In this document: in pieces, positions 36,232-46,290 of the stretch
Layout of the letters: each line of letters starts with the position of its first letter
How positions within the stretch are numbered: the stretch's first letter is position 1
Assembly: GCF_014642075.1 (NCBI RefSeq)
Contig: NZ_BMIK01000001.1
Location: 749,915 to 813,914, forward strand
Length of the DNA stretch: 64,000 bases
Source of the DNA: Parapedobacter defluvii
GTDB lineage: Bacteria; Bacteroidota; Bacteroidia; Sphingobacteriales; Sphingobacteriaceae
Direction: 5' to 3'
The notes under the pieces: model-generated
Databases searched by the model: none
Seen by the model: only the letters and a program-made list of their open reading frames with translations
Told to the model about the DNA's origin: nothing
Made by a program: the position numbers and the translations under genes

Positions 36232-39200
36232 ATGAGAACAAAGAAAGCATACATGCAAATGGGGACGGTGGTGATGACGTTGCTCGCACTCATAAGTTTC
36301 AACTTTATCAGTTATGCTCAGGAACAGATTACGGTGACGGGTACGGTGCTGGATTCATTGGATAACATTCCGCTGCCGGGTGTTACCGTCAGTGTCGAAG
36401 GGGCAACTACCAGTACCAAAACCAATGAGGATGGCGAATTTAGTCTCAATGTGCCACGTGAAGCTACGTTAGTTTTTGCTTATTTGGGATACAACACGGC
36501 TTATAGGACCTTACAGGGGGAAGACCACATCGATGTTCGACTCAGTTCCGCGATACAAGGCCTTGATGAGGTAGTGGTGGTAGGGTATGGGCAGCAAAAA
36601 AAAATATCCGTAACCGGTGCGGTTTCGAGTGTGGGTAACAAAGAACTGCGCAAAAGTTCGTCTGCAAGCTTAGCGGTAGCATTGGCAGGAAAGCTGCCGG
36701 GGTTGGCGTCCTTGCAGCGGGGAGGTGGGCAGCCGGGACGTGACGATGCGACGATGTTTTTAAGGGGGGCAGCGACGACCAATGGTCAATCGCCGCTGAT
36801 CTTGATTGACGGTGTGCCGAGGGATAATATCCGCACATTGGATGCCAATGAAGTGGAATCGGTAACGGTGTTGAAGGATGCGTCCGCAACGGCCGTGTTC
36901 GGGGTTAGGGGAGCCAATGGTGTCATTCTCGTTACGACACGGAGAGGACAGGAGGGGAAGATGGAACTTAATGTAAGCCTCGATCAAAGTTATACGTCGC
37001 TGACCCGGGAACCTGAACGCCTGCATTCTTGGGACTATATGGCATTGCGCAATGAAGCAGCTAAAAACGATGGTGTTGAAACCCCTCCGTTCAGTCAGGA
37101 GGTAATTGACCGCTATATCAATCCCCTGGCAGGGTTGGATCCCAATGATCCGGATTATGCGCAACAGGCCCGCATCCGGGAGTATATGTATCCCGATCAC
37201 GACTATTATCGGATGTTTATTTCGAAATATACGCCTCAAACGCGGCTGAATGTCAACGCCGTTGGGGGTACAGATAAGGTCAGCTATTTCGTAAATGGCG
37301 CATTGCTCCGGCAGGGCGGGAATCTGAACACTGAACCGAAGTCGGTGCTGGGGTACGATCCGTCCTCCTGGTTGGAACGCTATAATTTCAGGGCGAACCT
37401 TGACTATAATGTCAGCTCGTCTGTGAAAGCATTCCTGAATATCGGTAATTACATTGAGAAGGTTAACATGCCTTCAGCAGGGCTATATGGTGGGGATACC
37501 AATTGGATGATACGGGATTTAATCTACCAAGCCCAGTCCGTTTTGCCTATTACGCCCGGCCCCGTAACCATTGATGGATTCGGTGTAGCGCCGGGGCAGG
37601 TGGTGGATCCGGGATATATGGACCGTTCGGCGTTTGAAATCATCAATCGGATGGGGTACCGGAATGAAGTGCGATCAAACTTGAATGCCTCATTGGGGGT
37701 AGATGTTTCGCTTGAAAAAATTACTCCCGGATTGAGTATCCGGGGTATGGTTTCGTACGATTCCCGTGCAACGACGGCCATGCAGGGCTACAAAACCGAG
37801 CGGTTGTATTTGGCTGAAGTCAATCCGGAGACCAACGCGATGAGTTATGCCGTTAAGCGCTCGGATGAGACATTGCTTAGCTTGGAAAAGGGAGCAGATT
37901 CGCGGTACAATATCAACTTGCAGGGATCTATAAATTATGCCCGTACGTTTGCCGATAAACATGAAGTGGGCGGGATGATCCTTGCCCAACGGGATTATTG
38001 GGAGTCGACCGCTGGGGAAATTCCCTTTAATGTAATTGGCGTGGCGGGTAGGATTACGTATGGATACGACAACCGCTACTTAGCAGAATTCAACATGGGC
38101 TATAATGGTTCGGAGCAGTTTGCGCCGAGTCGCCGGTTCGGTTTCTTCCCGGCTGCCTCCGTGGGGTGGGTAGTTACGAATGAACATTTTATGCCGGAAA
38201 GCAATGTGCTTTCCAACTTGAAGTTAAGAGCTTCTTATGGAAAGGTAGGCAACGACCGGATTGGAGATATCCGCTTCCTATACCAGTCTGATATTACGAT
38301 TGGCGGGGGACCGTTAGGTAGTTTAGGAAGAGGCCAGGGTATCAATCAAGGGTTGCTGGGGAATCCGAACATCACCTGGGAAGTGGCAGAGAAACAAAAT
38401 TATGGTGTGGACATGGGGTTGTTCAATGCGGTGAATATCGCCTTCGATTATTTTATTGAGGATCGTAGTGATATTTTGATTAGACGGCAGTCTGTACCTG
38501 AGTTTCAAGGAGTACCGCTCGATAACGTGCCCCGTTTCAACATGGGAGTCGTCCAAAACAAAGGATTCGAAGTTGAACTCAATTATAACAAAACAATTAA
38601 CGATAAGCTGAACCTGACGTTTACAGGTAACTATGGGCAGAATGCCAATGTGGTTAAATTCATGGACGAACCCTCCCGGGATGAAGATTATGTCCATCGG
38701 TATCGTAACACGGGGTATGCGCTTAACCAAAATTGGGGATACAAGATCGACTACAGCAACGGCAATGGGATGTTTAATTCACAGGAGGAATTGGACGCAT
38801 ACATGGCCACCACTTCCTATGGTTTTGGTGTTCCAAGGGTGGGCGATTTCAAATACATCGATGTGAACAAGGATGGCGTGGTTGACGACCGCGATCAGGT
38901 ACCTATCCATTACAGTTCCATTCCGGGTATTGTATATGGTTTCGGACTGTCGGTGGGGTATTCGGGTTTTGAATTATCAGCTTTTTTCCAGGGGGTTGGG
39001 AAGTATTCCGCCATGTGGGATGCCAGCCAGGGCGTCTATGAGTATACCTATCAAGGCACCTATTTCGGTTACCATAGGAATGCCTGGACACCTGAGCGCT
39101 ATGCAAACGGCGATAAAATAACATACCCCGCGTTGAGTACACATAGCACAACAAACCACGTAGCGAATGATTTTTTCATCATGGACCGTTCTTACCTGCG

Positions 39201-39405
39201 TCTCCGAAACATTGAACTCGCCTATACAGTGCCATCTGATGTGTTCAAAAGAATCGGAATAAATACCCTGCGTATCTATGTGGGCGGACAAAATCTTTTC
39301 TTGTGGGATAAGTTACCGATGGACCATTTGGATCCGGAAAATATAGATCCGATCGGTTATCCGGTGACCAAGATGATAAATTTCGGGTTAAATGCAACTT
39401 TTTAA
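36232..39405 (+). CDS. SusC-like TonB-dependent transporter B1
   Basis: A 1057-residue transporter, first gene of the plus-strand arm. Signal peptide to about Ser-Tyr-Ala-Gln (residue 30); carboxypeptidase-regulatory-like domain about 34-105; TonB box LDEVVVVGYG at 111-120; plug with LAGKLPGLASLQ, LILIDGVPRDN and DASATAVFGVRGANGVI; barrel ending in MINFGLNATF. No STN domain. It is the paralogue of SusC A1, with the box at the identical residue number. It is followed by SusD B1 (ATG 12 bp after the stop). Expected role: TonB-dependent import of an oligosaccharide across the outer membrane. Confidence 0.95.
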   Translation: MRTKKAYMQMGTVVMTLLALISFNFISYAQEQITVTGTVLDSLDNIPLPGVTVSVEGATTSTKTNEDGEFSLNVPREATLVFAYLGYNTAYRTLQGEDHIDVRLSSAIQGLDEVVVVGYGQQKKISVTGAVSSVGNKELRKSSSASLAVALAGKLPGLASLQRGGGQPGRDDATMFLRGAATTNGQSPLILIDGVPRDNIRTLDANEVESVTVLKDASATAVFGVRGANGVILVTTRRGQEGKMELNVSLDQSYTSLTREPERLHSWDYMALRNEAAKNDGVETPPFSQEVIDRYINPLAGLDPNDPDYAQQARIREYMYPDHDYYRMFISKYTPQTRLNVNAVGGTDKVSYFVNGALLRQGGNLNTEPKSVLGYDPSSWLERYNFRANLDYNVSSSVKAFLNIGNYIEKVNMPSAGLYGGDTNWMIRDLIYQAQSVLPITPGPVTIDGFGVAPGQVVDPGYMDRSAFEIINRMGYRNEVRSNLNASLGVDVSLEKITPGLSIRGMVSYDSRATTAMQGYKTERLYLAEVNPETNAMSYAVKRSDETLLSLEKGADSRYNINLQGSINYARTFADKHEVGGMILAQRDYWESTAGEIPFNVIGVAGRITYGYDNRYLAEFNMGYNGSEQFAPSRRFGFFPAASVGWVVTNEHFMPESNVLSNLKLRASYGKVGNDRIGDIRFLYQSDITIGGGPLGSLGRGQGINQGLLGNPNITWEVAEKQNYGVDMGLFNAVNIAFDYFIEDRSDILIRRQSVPEFQGVPLDNVPRFNMGVVQNKGFEVELNYNKTINDKLNLTFTGNYGQNANVVKFMDEPSRDEDYVHRYRNTGYALNQNWGYKIDYSNGNGMFNSQEELDAYMATTSYGFGVPRVGDFKYIDVNKDGVVDDRDQVPIHYSSIPGIVYGFGLSVGYSGFELSAFFQGVGKYSAMWDASQGVYEYTYQGTYFGYHRNAWTPERYANGDKITYPALSTHSTTNHVANDFFIMDRSYLRLRNIELAYTVPSDVFKRIGINTLRIYVGGQNLFLWDKLPMDHLDPENIDPIGYPVTKMINFGLNATF

Positions 39406-39417
39406 TTGGGAGAGAAA

Positions 39418-41331
39418 ATGATACAGCAAATTAAAAAATACGTAGTATGGGGTATGGTGTGTCTACCGCTTTTGAGTGTTTCGATCTCCTGTAAAAAGGC
39501 GTTGGACATGGCACCTGACGGCCGGTTGACATACGATGAAATATTCGCTGAAAACGACAAAGTCGGGGCATTCTTGAATTCCTGCTATACGTATATGCCT
39601 GCGAAAGGGGTGCGTTACTTCTTTTGGAGCCGGGGGCCGGTCGAGTGGAGTGACGAAGCCTGGGACACAGATGCCGAATCGGAATCCGGACTGATGTCGG
39701 GCCGGCTTTATAACGGCGATGCGTCGGCCGCGAATCATCCGGCGGTCAATGTCAGTGAAGATAGCGGAAATGGAAATTATTGGGGACGTTACTGGGCAGG
39801 TATACGCAACAGTACCGTGTTTATCAACCGTATTGACAGTGCAGTAGTAGACAACGAGTCGGATCGCAAACGGTGGAAGGCGGAAGCGCATTTATTGCGC
39901 GCATATTATTACCACGAACTGCTCAAGTGGTACGGAGCGGTTTTACCCATTGTTCGGGAACCTTATGACTTCGATGCAGATTTTTCGCAAGTGCAGAAAG
40001 CCAGTTATTACGAGGTGACAAAATTTATCATGGAAGACTGCGATGCGGCCCTGGCTACGGACGAGTTGCCCTGGCGGATTACATCCGACGGAGAAGCTTA
40101 TCGGCTTACGAAGGCTTTTGCCGAGGCCATTAAGTCCAAAATGATCCTGTTCGCAGCCAGTCCGCAGAACAACGCCGGCGAAAACCGGTGGCAGGAAGCG
40201 TATGAGGTCAATAAACAGTCGTTAGCCAATTTGCGGAACCAAGGCTACGAACTGTACAATAAAGTGAATTTTCCACAGACTTACCTTTCGGACAATGCAT
40301 TTATTGGCCCCGACAAAAATGAAAAAGCCGCTTTGTACAACGAATATTTCACACAGACCACGCAATTTGCGGCTGCTCCCGTCGATCGGGAGACCATTTA
40401 TCAAAGCCGGGATAGCCAGGGAGATGTCTGGAACATAGATGGCATAGGTGCACAAGACGGTTACAAATCAGGCACCTGCCCCTCTCAGGAGTTGGTTGAT
40501 GCTTATGAAACGATTGATGGACAGCCCATACTGGACTTGGCAAATCCATATGCAGATGAAAAGCACCTGCAACCCAACTACAATCCGGAAAACACGTTGT
40601 ATGATCCGGCTGATCCCTATGCCAACCGTGATCCCCGTTTTTACGCATCTATTTATTACAACGGGTCCAGGCGGTATGCGTTTTGGAATTTTGCCGAAGC
40701 GAAGGAATCGGTGGAAAACTATCCCGCACCGATGGGTGCAAGGACCCGGATTATTGCTACCTGGGCAGGCGAACCTCAAACCGGTCTTCATCCCACGGTG
40801 CGGAAAGCAACCCGTACCGGCTATTTCCAACGGAAATTTCTGCATCCCAATTCCGGCACGAACAACCGCGTCACCGGCGCCAACTGGAAGATTTTCCGTT
40901 TGGGTGAAGTCATTCTGAATTTCGCGGAAGCAGCCGCCGAAGCGGGGCATCTCGATGAAGCACGGGAAGCAGTTAACGAGATTCGTAGCCGGGTCGGAAT
41001 GCCCGAACTACCCGCAGACCTAAATCAAGCGCAACTGATACTCAGAATCCGTCACGAACGCCGTGTTGAACTGGCAATGGAAGAGAATCGGTATTTCGAT
41101 GTAAGGCGTTGGCTCAATCCCGGTGAAGATCTTTCCAAAACCGACAAATGGATTACCGCAGCGAACATAATCCGCAATGGCGACGGTACGTATACCTACG
41201 GCAGGCGCACCGTTCGCGATGTGGAACGCCGGAATTATACAAGCCGGTTTGTCTGGCTGCCCATTCCATTGGATGAAGCAAACCGGTTGAGGTCAGCAAC
41301 GGGAGTAGACTGGCAGAATCCAGGATGGTAG
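39418..41331 (+). CDS. SusD-like lipoprotein B1
   Basis: A 637-residue SusD/RagB lipoprotein; lipobox Ser-Ile-Ser-Cys. ATG 39418 has a purine-rich GGGAGAG just upstream and is preferred over the TTG at 39406 that abuts the SusC stop. KKALDMAPDGR near the N-terminus, LRAYYYHELLKWYG, NRDPRFYASIYYNG, NEIRSRVGMPELP, RIRHERRVELAMEENRYFDVRRW and the terminal WQNPGW match SusD A1, its paralogue. Its extra length includes a short loop (about 285-320, SDNAFIGPDKNEKAALY) not seen in A1. Expected to bind glycan over SusC B1. Confidence 0.95.
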   Translation: MIQQIKKYVVWGMVCLPLLSVSISCKKALDMAPDGRLTYDEIFAENDKVGAFLNSCYTYMPAKGVRYFFWSRGPVEWSDEAWDTDAESESGLMSGRLYNGDASAANHPAVNVSEDSGNGNYWGRYWAGIRNSTVFINRIDSAVVDNESDRKRWKAEAHLLRAYYYHELLKWYGAVLPIVREPYDFDADFSQVQKASYYEVTKFIMEDCDAALATDELPWRITSDGEAYRLTKAFAEAIKSKMILFAASPQNNAGENRWQEAYEVNKQSLANLRNQGYELYNKVNFPQTYLSDNAFIGPDKNEKAALYNEYFTQTTQFAAAPVDRETIYQSRDSQGDVWNIDGIGAQDGYKSGTCPSQELVDAYETIDGQPILDLANPYADEKHLQPNYNPENTLYDPADPYANRDPRFYASIYYNGSRRYAFWNFAEAKESVENYPAPMGARTRIIATWAGEPQTGLHPTVRKATRTGYFQRKFLHPNSGTNNRVTGANWKIFRLGEVILNFAEAAAEAGHLDEAREAVNEIRSRVGMPELPADLNQAQLILRIRHERRVELAMEENRYFDVRRWLNPGEDLSKTDKWITAANIIRNGDGTYTYGRRTVRDVERRNYTSRFVWLPIPLDEANRLRSATGVDWQNPGW

Positions 41332-41334
41332 AAC

Positions 41335-44300
41335 ATGGAAAACTTTATTCAGATGACAAAGTATTTGATTGATACGGCAAGGTGGAGCGCTTTGGCAATT
41401 TTAGTGTCCCTTTGTTCTTGGGTCTATGCACAGGAAAATACCCAAACAGTAAGCGGTCGTGTGGTAGATGAATTAGGCCGCCCGTTGCCCGGCATCGGAG
41501 TCCAATCTGAAAACGGCAAAAATGGCACCTCTTCCGACTGGGAAGGCAGCTTCTCGATTGACGTTTCGGATGGCAGCACCTATCTTGTCTTTGCGGGCGA
41601 CGACTACCGCACACAACGTGTCGTTTTGGCGGACGCGGAAGAGGGAATGGAAATAACGATGGTAAAGGATAACGATCGTCAGGACCAACTTGTTGAGTTG
41701 GGGTACACCCGCCAGCTCAGGCAGGAAATGACGGGCGCGGTTGCTACCGTATCGGGCAGCGTATTGGAGCGGCATCCCGTAGCCAATCTGAGTCAAACCT
41801 TTGCGGGTCGGTTGGCGGGGCTGACTACTCAGGAAACCTTTTCCGAACTGTCACGGGCCAATACAAGCTTGTACGTCCGGGGTATTTCCAGCGCGCGGTT
41901 GAATAGTCCCTTGGTGATCATTGACGGCATCCCGACTTCTTACAACAGCAGTCAGTCCCTGGAGTATATATCGGCAAATGAAATCGAATCAATCAGCGTG
42001 CTCAAAGATGCATCCACACAAGCATTATACGGAATACAAAGCGCCAATGGTGTTATTGTGGTAACCACCAAGCGGGGCAGGCCGGGCAAGGTTGACATCA
42101 ACGCACGGATCGACCAGTCCATCCAACAGGTAACCACCAGGCCGGTGTTTTACACGGCGGCAGAATATGCAGAAATGCGCAATCAAGCGGCATTTAACGA
42201 TGGTATCGAAAATCCGTTTACGGAGGAGCAGCTTGCCCATTTCCGGAGCCGGGATTTACCCGACTTGTATCCAAGCAACGACTGGTACGACCGTTTTATG
42301 CGTGATTTTGCGTCTATGCAACGGGTAGGAGTGAACGTGACCGGTGGTAATGACCGGGTAACGTATTTTTCCAACCTGAATTTCATGCATCAGGGAGGAT
42401 ATTTCAAGACCGATCAGGACCGGTACAACTCCAATGCGAACAACGTATGGATAAATTACCGTTCGAATGTCGATATGCGTTTCAACGATTACCTGACGGG
42501 CTTTGTTCGGCTTAGTGGAAATATTAAACGTGAGCGTACACCGGGTGGGGCATCCAATGCCGATGTATATGGAAGCATCTTCCAATTGCCGCCTACCCTG
42601 TATGGACCCACCACTCCTCAGGTACTTGATCCGGAGACGGGGGAAGTGCTCGACCCGGGTGGGGAAGTCATTACCACCCAGGCAATTGATTCGCCAACCT
42701 ATGGGTTATTGAATCGGACCGGATATATCCGGCATACGGTAACGAACATTACCTCCCAATTCGGCCTGGATCTCGATATGAGTTTCTTAACCAAGGGATT
42801 GAACCTTTCAGGGGTATTTGCGTACCAAACCAATTCGGTGGGGAGTCTGAGCACCTTGCAGGACTTTGAGCGCTATCAACGCACGAACAATTGGGATGTG
42901 CTGGAGTTTACCAAAAAAGGGGGAGAGCAGAACACGCCGCTGCGGTACGAAAAAGGTCACCAATATTACTATCATTTGACCTATAAGGCACAATTGGATT
43001 ACCAGCGTACATTCGGAAACCATCAACTGAGTGGGTTGGGATACATGTTTTACCAAAACCTGACCAAAGCCGATGTCAGTTCGCCGGAATTGCTGCCGTA
43101 CAATCGGGTAAATACAGGAATCGAGTTGAATTACGGTTTTGCAAACCGGTATTTTATCAAAGCGGTAACCGGTTACTCTGCGTCTGAACAATATGCGCGG
43201 AACCATCGGTACGTATTTACCCCGGCAGTCGGCGCCAGTTGGCTGGTCTCCAACGAACGTTTCATGGAGGGATCAAAAAATTGGCTTTCTCTGCTAAAAA
43301 TCCGGGGTTCCTGGGGTAAGACCGGTAACGACCAAAGCGGACTAAGCAGATACGCATATCTAGATAATATCCGGCAAGCGTCGGGCGGCCCCTTAGCTTA
43401 CCTTCAATACCTAATCATCGAAGAACAGACGGGCAATCCCTTGATACAGGCGGAGATATCCACGAAAACAAACCTCGGTTTGGACTTGGGATTATTTAAT
43501 GCATTCAGTTTAAGTGTGGATGTATTCAAGGAACGGATGGAAAATATGGTGGTCGGCGCGACGGCTACCGTTCCTACCTACCAAGGTGTGCCACTTGATA
43601 ATTATCCCGCGGTAAATGCCGGTATTTTCGAGAACAAAGGCTACGAAATTACGCTTGGATATTCAAAAACGGTCAACCCCAGGCTTTCATTCGATGTGCA
43701 GGGGATATTTGCCTACACGAAAAATAAGGTAATAGATGTTAATGAGGCGATGAGAACGGAAGATTACGCCTACCGCCGGAGGGAGGAGGGCTTTCCCTTT
43801 GGTCAGGAATTCGGTTATTTAGTAGATTATAGCAACGGCAATGGCTTTTTCAATTCCACAGACGAAATCACCCAGAGCGGATTAGCGTACGGCTTCGGCA
43901 CACCCAGGGTGGGCGACCTGAAATACCGTGACCTGAATGGCGATGGAACCATTGACGAACGGGATCTGGCACCCATCGGTTACGGAGCGATCCCCCGCAT
44001 GACCTATTCCCTGTCGGGCGGGGTCAGGTACGGTGCATTTGACTTAAATGTTATTTTCCAGGGAATCGGCCAGTATTCGTCTATTATCGATGGTGCCGGG
44101 GTATGGGAAACCGAATATGACGGACTTTTCGGTTCATTACACCGAAATGCATGGACACCGGAACGGTATGAAAATGGCGAGACCATCACGTGGCCAGCAC
44201 TTTCAACGACCAAATCGGTTAACCACGAAAACAGCGATTTTGTGAATTTTGACCGCTCGTACCTACGGCTCAAAAACCTGGAAATCGGTTATACGCTATC

Positions 44301-44472
44301 GGGAGCCAGGATCAAAGCGCTTCGCATGAATCAGATCCGATTTGTACTGAGCGGGCAGAATCTGATTACGTGGGACCATATGAAAACCAAGGATTTCGGC
44401 CCGGAAGGGGATGGTTTTCTGTCGTTTCCCGTGTATCGGGTATACAGCGTAGGAATCAATGTGATGTTATAA
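41335..44472 (+). CDS. SusC-like TonB-dependent transporter B2, atypical TonB box
   Basis: A 1045-residue transporter starting 3 bp after the SusD B1 stop; ATG 41353 is an alternative start. Signal peptide to about Val-Tyr-Ala-Gln; carboxypeptidase-regulatory-like domain about 37-110. In place of LDEVVVVGYG it has QDQLVELGY (about 116-124). Plug motifs (FAGRLAGL, LVIIDGIPTSYN, DASTQALYGIQSANGVI) and barrel are intact. It is the paralogue of SusC A2, sharing YGIQ, the GHQ/GNHQLSG-type mid-barrel and the altered TonB box. It is followed 19 bp later by SusD B2. Expected to import an oligosaccharide, perhaps different in size or sugar from that of SusC B1. Confidence 0.94.
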   Translation: MENFIQMTKYLIDTARWSALAILVSLCSWVYAQENTQTVSGRVVDELGRPLPGIGVQSENGKNGTSSDWEGSFSIDVSDGSTYLVFAGDDYRTQRVVLADAEEGMEITMVKDNDRQDQLVELGYTRQLRQEMTGAVATVSGSVLERHPVANLSQTFAGRLAGLTTQETFSELSRANTSLYVRGISSARLNSPLVIIDGIPTSYNSSQSLEYISANEIESISVLKDASTQALYGIQSANGVIVVTTKRGRPGKVDINARIDQSIQQVTTRPVFYTAAEYAEMRNQAAFNDGIENPFTEEQLAHFRSRDLPDLYPSNDWYDRFMRDFASMQRVGVNVTGGNDRVTYFSNLNFMHQGGYFKTDQDRYNSNANNVWINYRSNVDMRFNDYLTGFVRLSGNIKRERTPGGASNADVYGSIFQLPPTLYGPTTPQVLDPETGEVLDPGGEVITTQAIDSPTYGLLNRTGYIRHTVTNITSQFGLDLDMSFLTKGLNLSGVFAYQTNSVGSLSTLQDFERYQRTNNWDVLEFTKKGGEQNTPLRYEKGHQYYYHLTYKAQLDYQRTFGNHQLSGLGYMFYQNLTKADVSSPELLPYNRVNTGIELNYGFANRYFIKAVTGYSASEQYARNHRYVFTPAVGASWLVSNERFMEGSKNWLSLLKIRGSWGKTGNDQSGLSRYAYLDNIRQASGGPLAYLQYLIIEEQTGNPLIQAEISTKTNLGLDLGLFNAFSLSVDVFKERMENMVVGATATVPTYQGVPLDNYPAVNAGIFENKGYEITLGYSKTVNPRLSFDVQGIFAYTKNKVIDVNEAMRTEDYAYRRREEGFPFGQEFGYLVDYSNGNGFFNSTDEITQSGLAYGFGTPRVGDLKYRDLNGDGTIDERDLAPIGYGAIPRMTYSLSGGVRYGAFDLNVIFQGIGQYSSIIDGAGVWETEYDGLFGSLHRNAWTPERYENGETITWPALSTTKSVNHENSDFVNFDRSYLRLKNLEIGYTLSGARIKALRMNQIRFVLSGQNLITWDHMKTKDFGPEGDGFLSFPVYRVYSVGINVML

Positions 44473-44491
44473 TGGGCAAACAAATAGGGTT

Positions 44492-46261
44492 ATGAAGGCA
44501 ATCAGTAAAATAAGCTATATATTTTTAGTGACGTTGATCACATCGGCTTGCCAAAAGCAGCTGGATTTGGATCCCGACGGACGGATTACCATGGACGAAG
44601 TGTTCAGTGACTACAATCGCACACGGGGATACCTCAATTCGTGTTATGGATATGCGCCTGCACCCAATATGGACCGTGCTTCATTTACTGACGAAGCGCA
44701 GGATGCAGATGACGCAATCGCGAACTCAAAATTTACCATCTGGTATGCGGGAAGTATCACCTCTTCTTCTTTTCCCACTTACTCCGTAGACGGTAACCCC
44801 TGGATAGACCTCTACGAAGGTATCCGGAAGTGCAATGTCTTTTTGGAGAATATCCAAACCGCAACTGTATATGTGTCGGAAGAGGAAAAAAATGGCTGGA
44901 TCGCGCAAGCGCATACATTACGGGCATTGTATTATCTGCAGCTCATAAAGCGCTACGGCGGCGTGCCTATTTTTGATAAGCCACTGGAAATAGATCACGA
45001 TTTTTCAATGGATAGGCGGGCATCGTTTTCGGAAGTTGTGCAGTTTATTTTGAACGACTGCGATGCGGCATTGGCGGTACCGGCTACACGCGATGGGTTT
45101 TCATGGCAGATTTACGAAAATCAGTTCGGGAAAATGAGCCGTGCGGTCGCTTACGCTATCAAGTCCCAAGCGATTACATACGCTGCCAGCCCATTGTGGT
45201 CCGACGGCACGTTTACCTGGGAAGATGCGACGCGGATCAATGCCGAGGCATTGGCCCAGTGTTTGGCAAACGACTATCGGTTGTTTGACGTGCAACCCGG
45301 AGCAGACGTAGCACAGAATGCGTATGCGCTGTATTTTATTACCTCTTCAGACGATGAACGTGCAGTCGACAAAGAAACCATTTATCAGTTGGGAGAGCAG
45401 ATGGCCGTGTGGCGTGATGCAGGTATGCCCACCAATCCGGGCATGGACCGCTCAGGCCCCGGGCCTACCCAGGATTTGATAGACAGTTACGAGATGGCCA
45501 ACGGGGAACCGGCTATCCTGGGATATGAGGATGCAGATCGGCTTAAGCCGATCATCAATCCGGCGTCGGGATACAATGAAAACGATCCCTATACGGGAAG
45601 AGATCCGAGGTTCTACGCCTCCATTTATTACAATGGTGCGCCACGCAACCTGGGCGGAGGCTCGGGGCGTACCGTAGAGACGTTTGTTGGAGGTGCGGAT
45701 GGGATTTCTTCGAACGACCGGAAACATACCCGTACGGGCTACTACATGCGGAAATTCAACAACCATCGTTCGGGTCAGAACAATAGTGCCGATGGCGCTA
45801 TACGCTTGTTCCGATTGGCGGAATTATACCTGAACTTTGCGGAGGCAGCTTACCAATCTGCCGGCCCGGATGTAACGATTACGGAAGGTAATCTATCGAT
45901 GAGTGCCCGGGATGCGGTGAATGCCGTAAGGGCACGGGCGAAGATGCCCCCATTGCCGGCTGGGCTTAGCAACGAAGATTTTGAGCGTAGATACCGCAAC
46001 GAACGGCGGATAGAACTCGCTTTTGAAGAACATCGTTATTTTGATGTCAGGCGTTGGAAGATCTTGTCCGAAACCGATAAATTTGTTACCGGTATGCGCA
46101 TTCAAAAACAGGGTGAAACACTTGCTTACTCCCGTTTCAAACTTAGGAACCGGAATAGCTTTTCTGACAAGTATCTGCTGTATCCGATTGATCAGGATGA
46201 AGTTAATAAGATTTTTAACCTGACCGGAGAGAACTGGCAGAATCCGGGTTGGTTGGATTGA
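44492..46261 (+). CDS. SusD-like lipoprotein B2
   Basis: A 589-residue SusD/RagB lipoprotein; lipobox Thr-Ser-Ala-Cys. LDLDPDGRITMDEVFSDYNR near the N-terminus, LRALYYLQLIKRYGGVPIF, GRDPRFYASIYYNGAPRNLG, RARAKMPPLPAGLS, YRNERRIELAFEEHRYFDVRRW and the terminal WQNPGW make it the paralogue of SusD A2. It lacks the 160-residue insert of A2: GGGSGRTVETFVGG runs uninterrupted. The next gene, 29 bp on, encodes the DUF5722 protein whose N-terminal module matches that insert. Confidence 0.95.
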   Translation: MKAISKISYIFLVTLITSACQKQLDLDPDGRITMDEVFSDYNRTRGYLNSCYGYAPAPNMDRASFTDEAQDADDAIANSKFTIWYAGSITSSSFPTYSVDGNPWIDLYEGIRKCNVFLENIQTATVYVSEEEKNGWIAQAHTLRALYYLQLIKRYGGVPIFDKPLEIDHDFSMDRRASFSEVVQFILNDCDAALAVPATRDGFSWQIYENQFGKMSRAVAYAIKSQAITYAASPLWSDGTFTWEDATRINAEALAQCLANDYRLFDVQPGADVAQNAYALYFITSSDDERAVDKETIYQLGEQMAVWRDAGMPTNPGMDRSGPGPTQDLIDSYEMANGEPAILGYEDADRLKPIINPASGYNENDPYTGRDPRFYASIYYNGAPRNLGGGSGRTVETFVGGADGISSNDRKHTRTGYYMRKFNNHRSGQNNSADGAIRLFRLAELYLNFAEAAYQSAGPDVTITEGNLSMSARDAVNAVRARAKMPPLPAGLSNEDFERRYRNERRIELAFEEHRYFDVRRWKILSETDKFVTGMRIQKQGETLAYSRFKLRNRNSFSDKYLLYPIDQDEVNKIFNLTGENWQNPGWLD

Positions 46262-46290
46262 TTTTTAGAAACTAACCAGTATATAAACAA

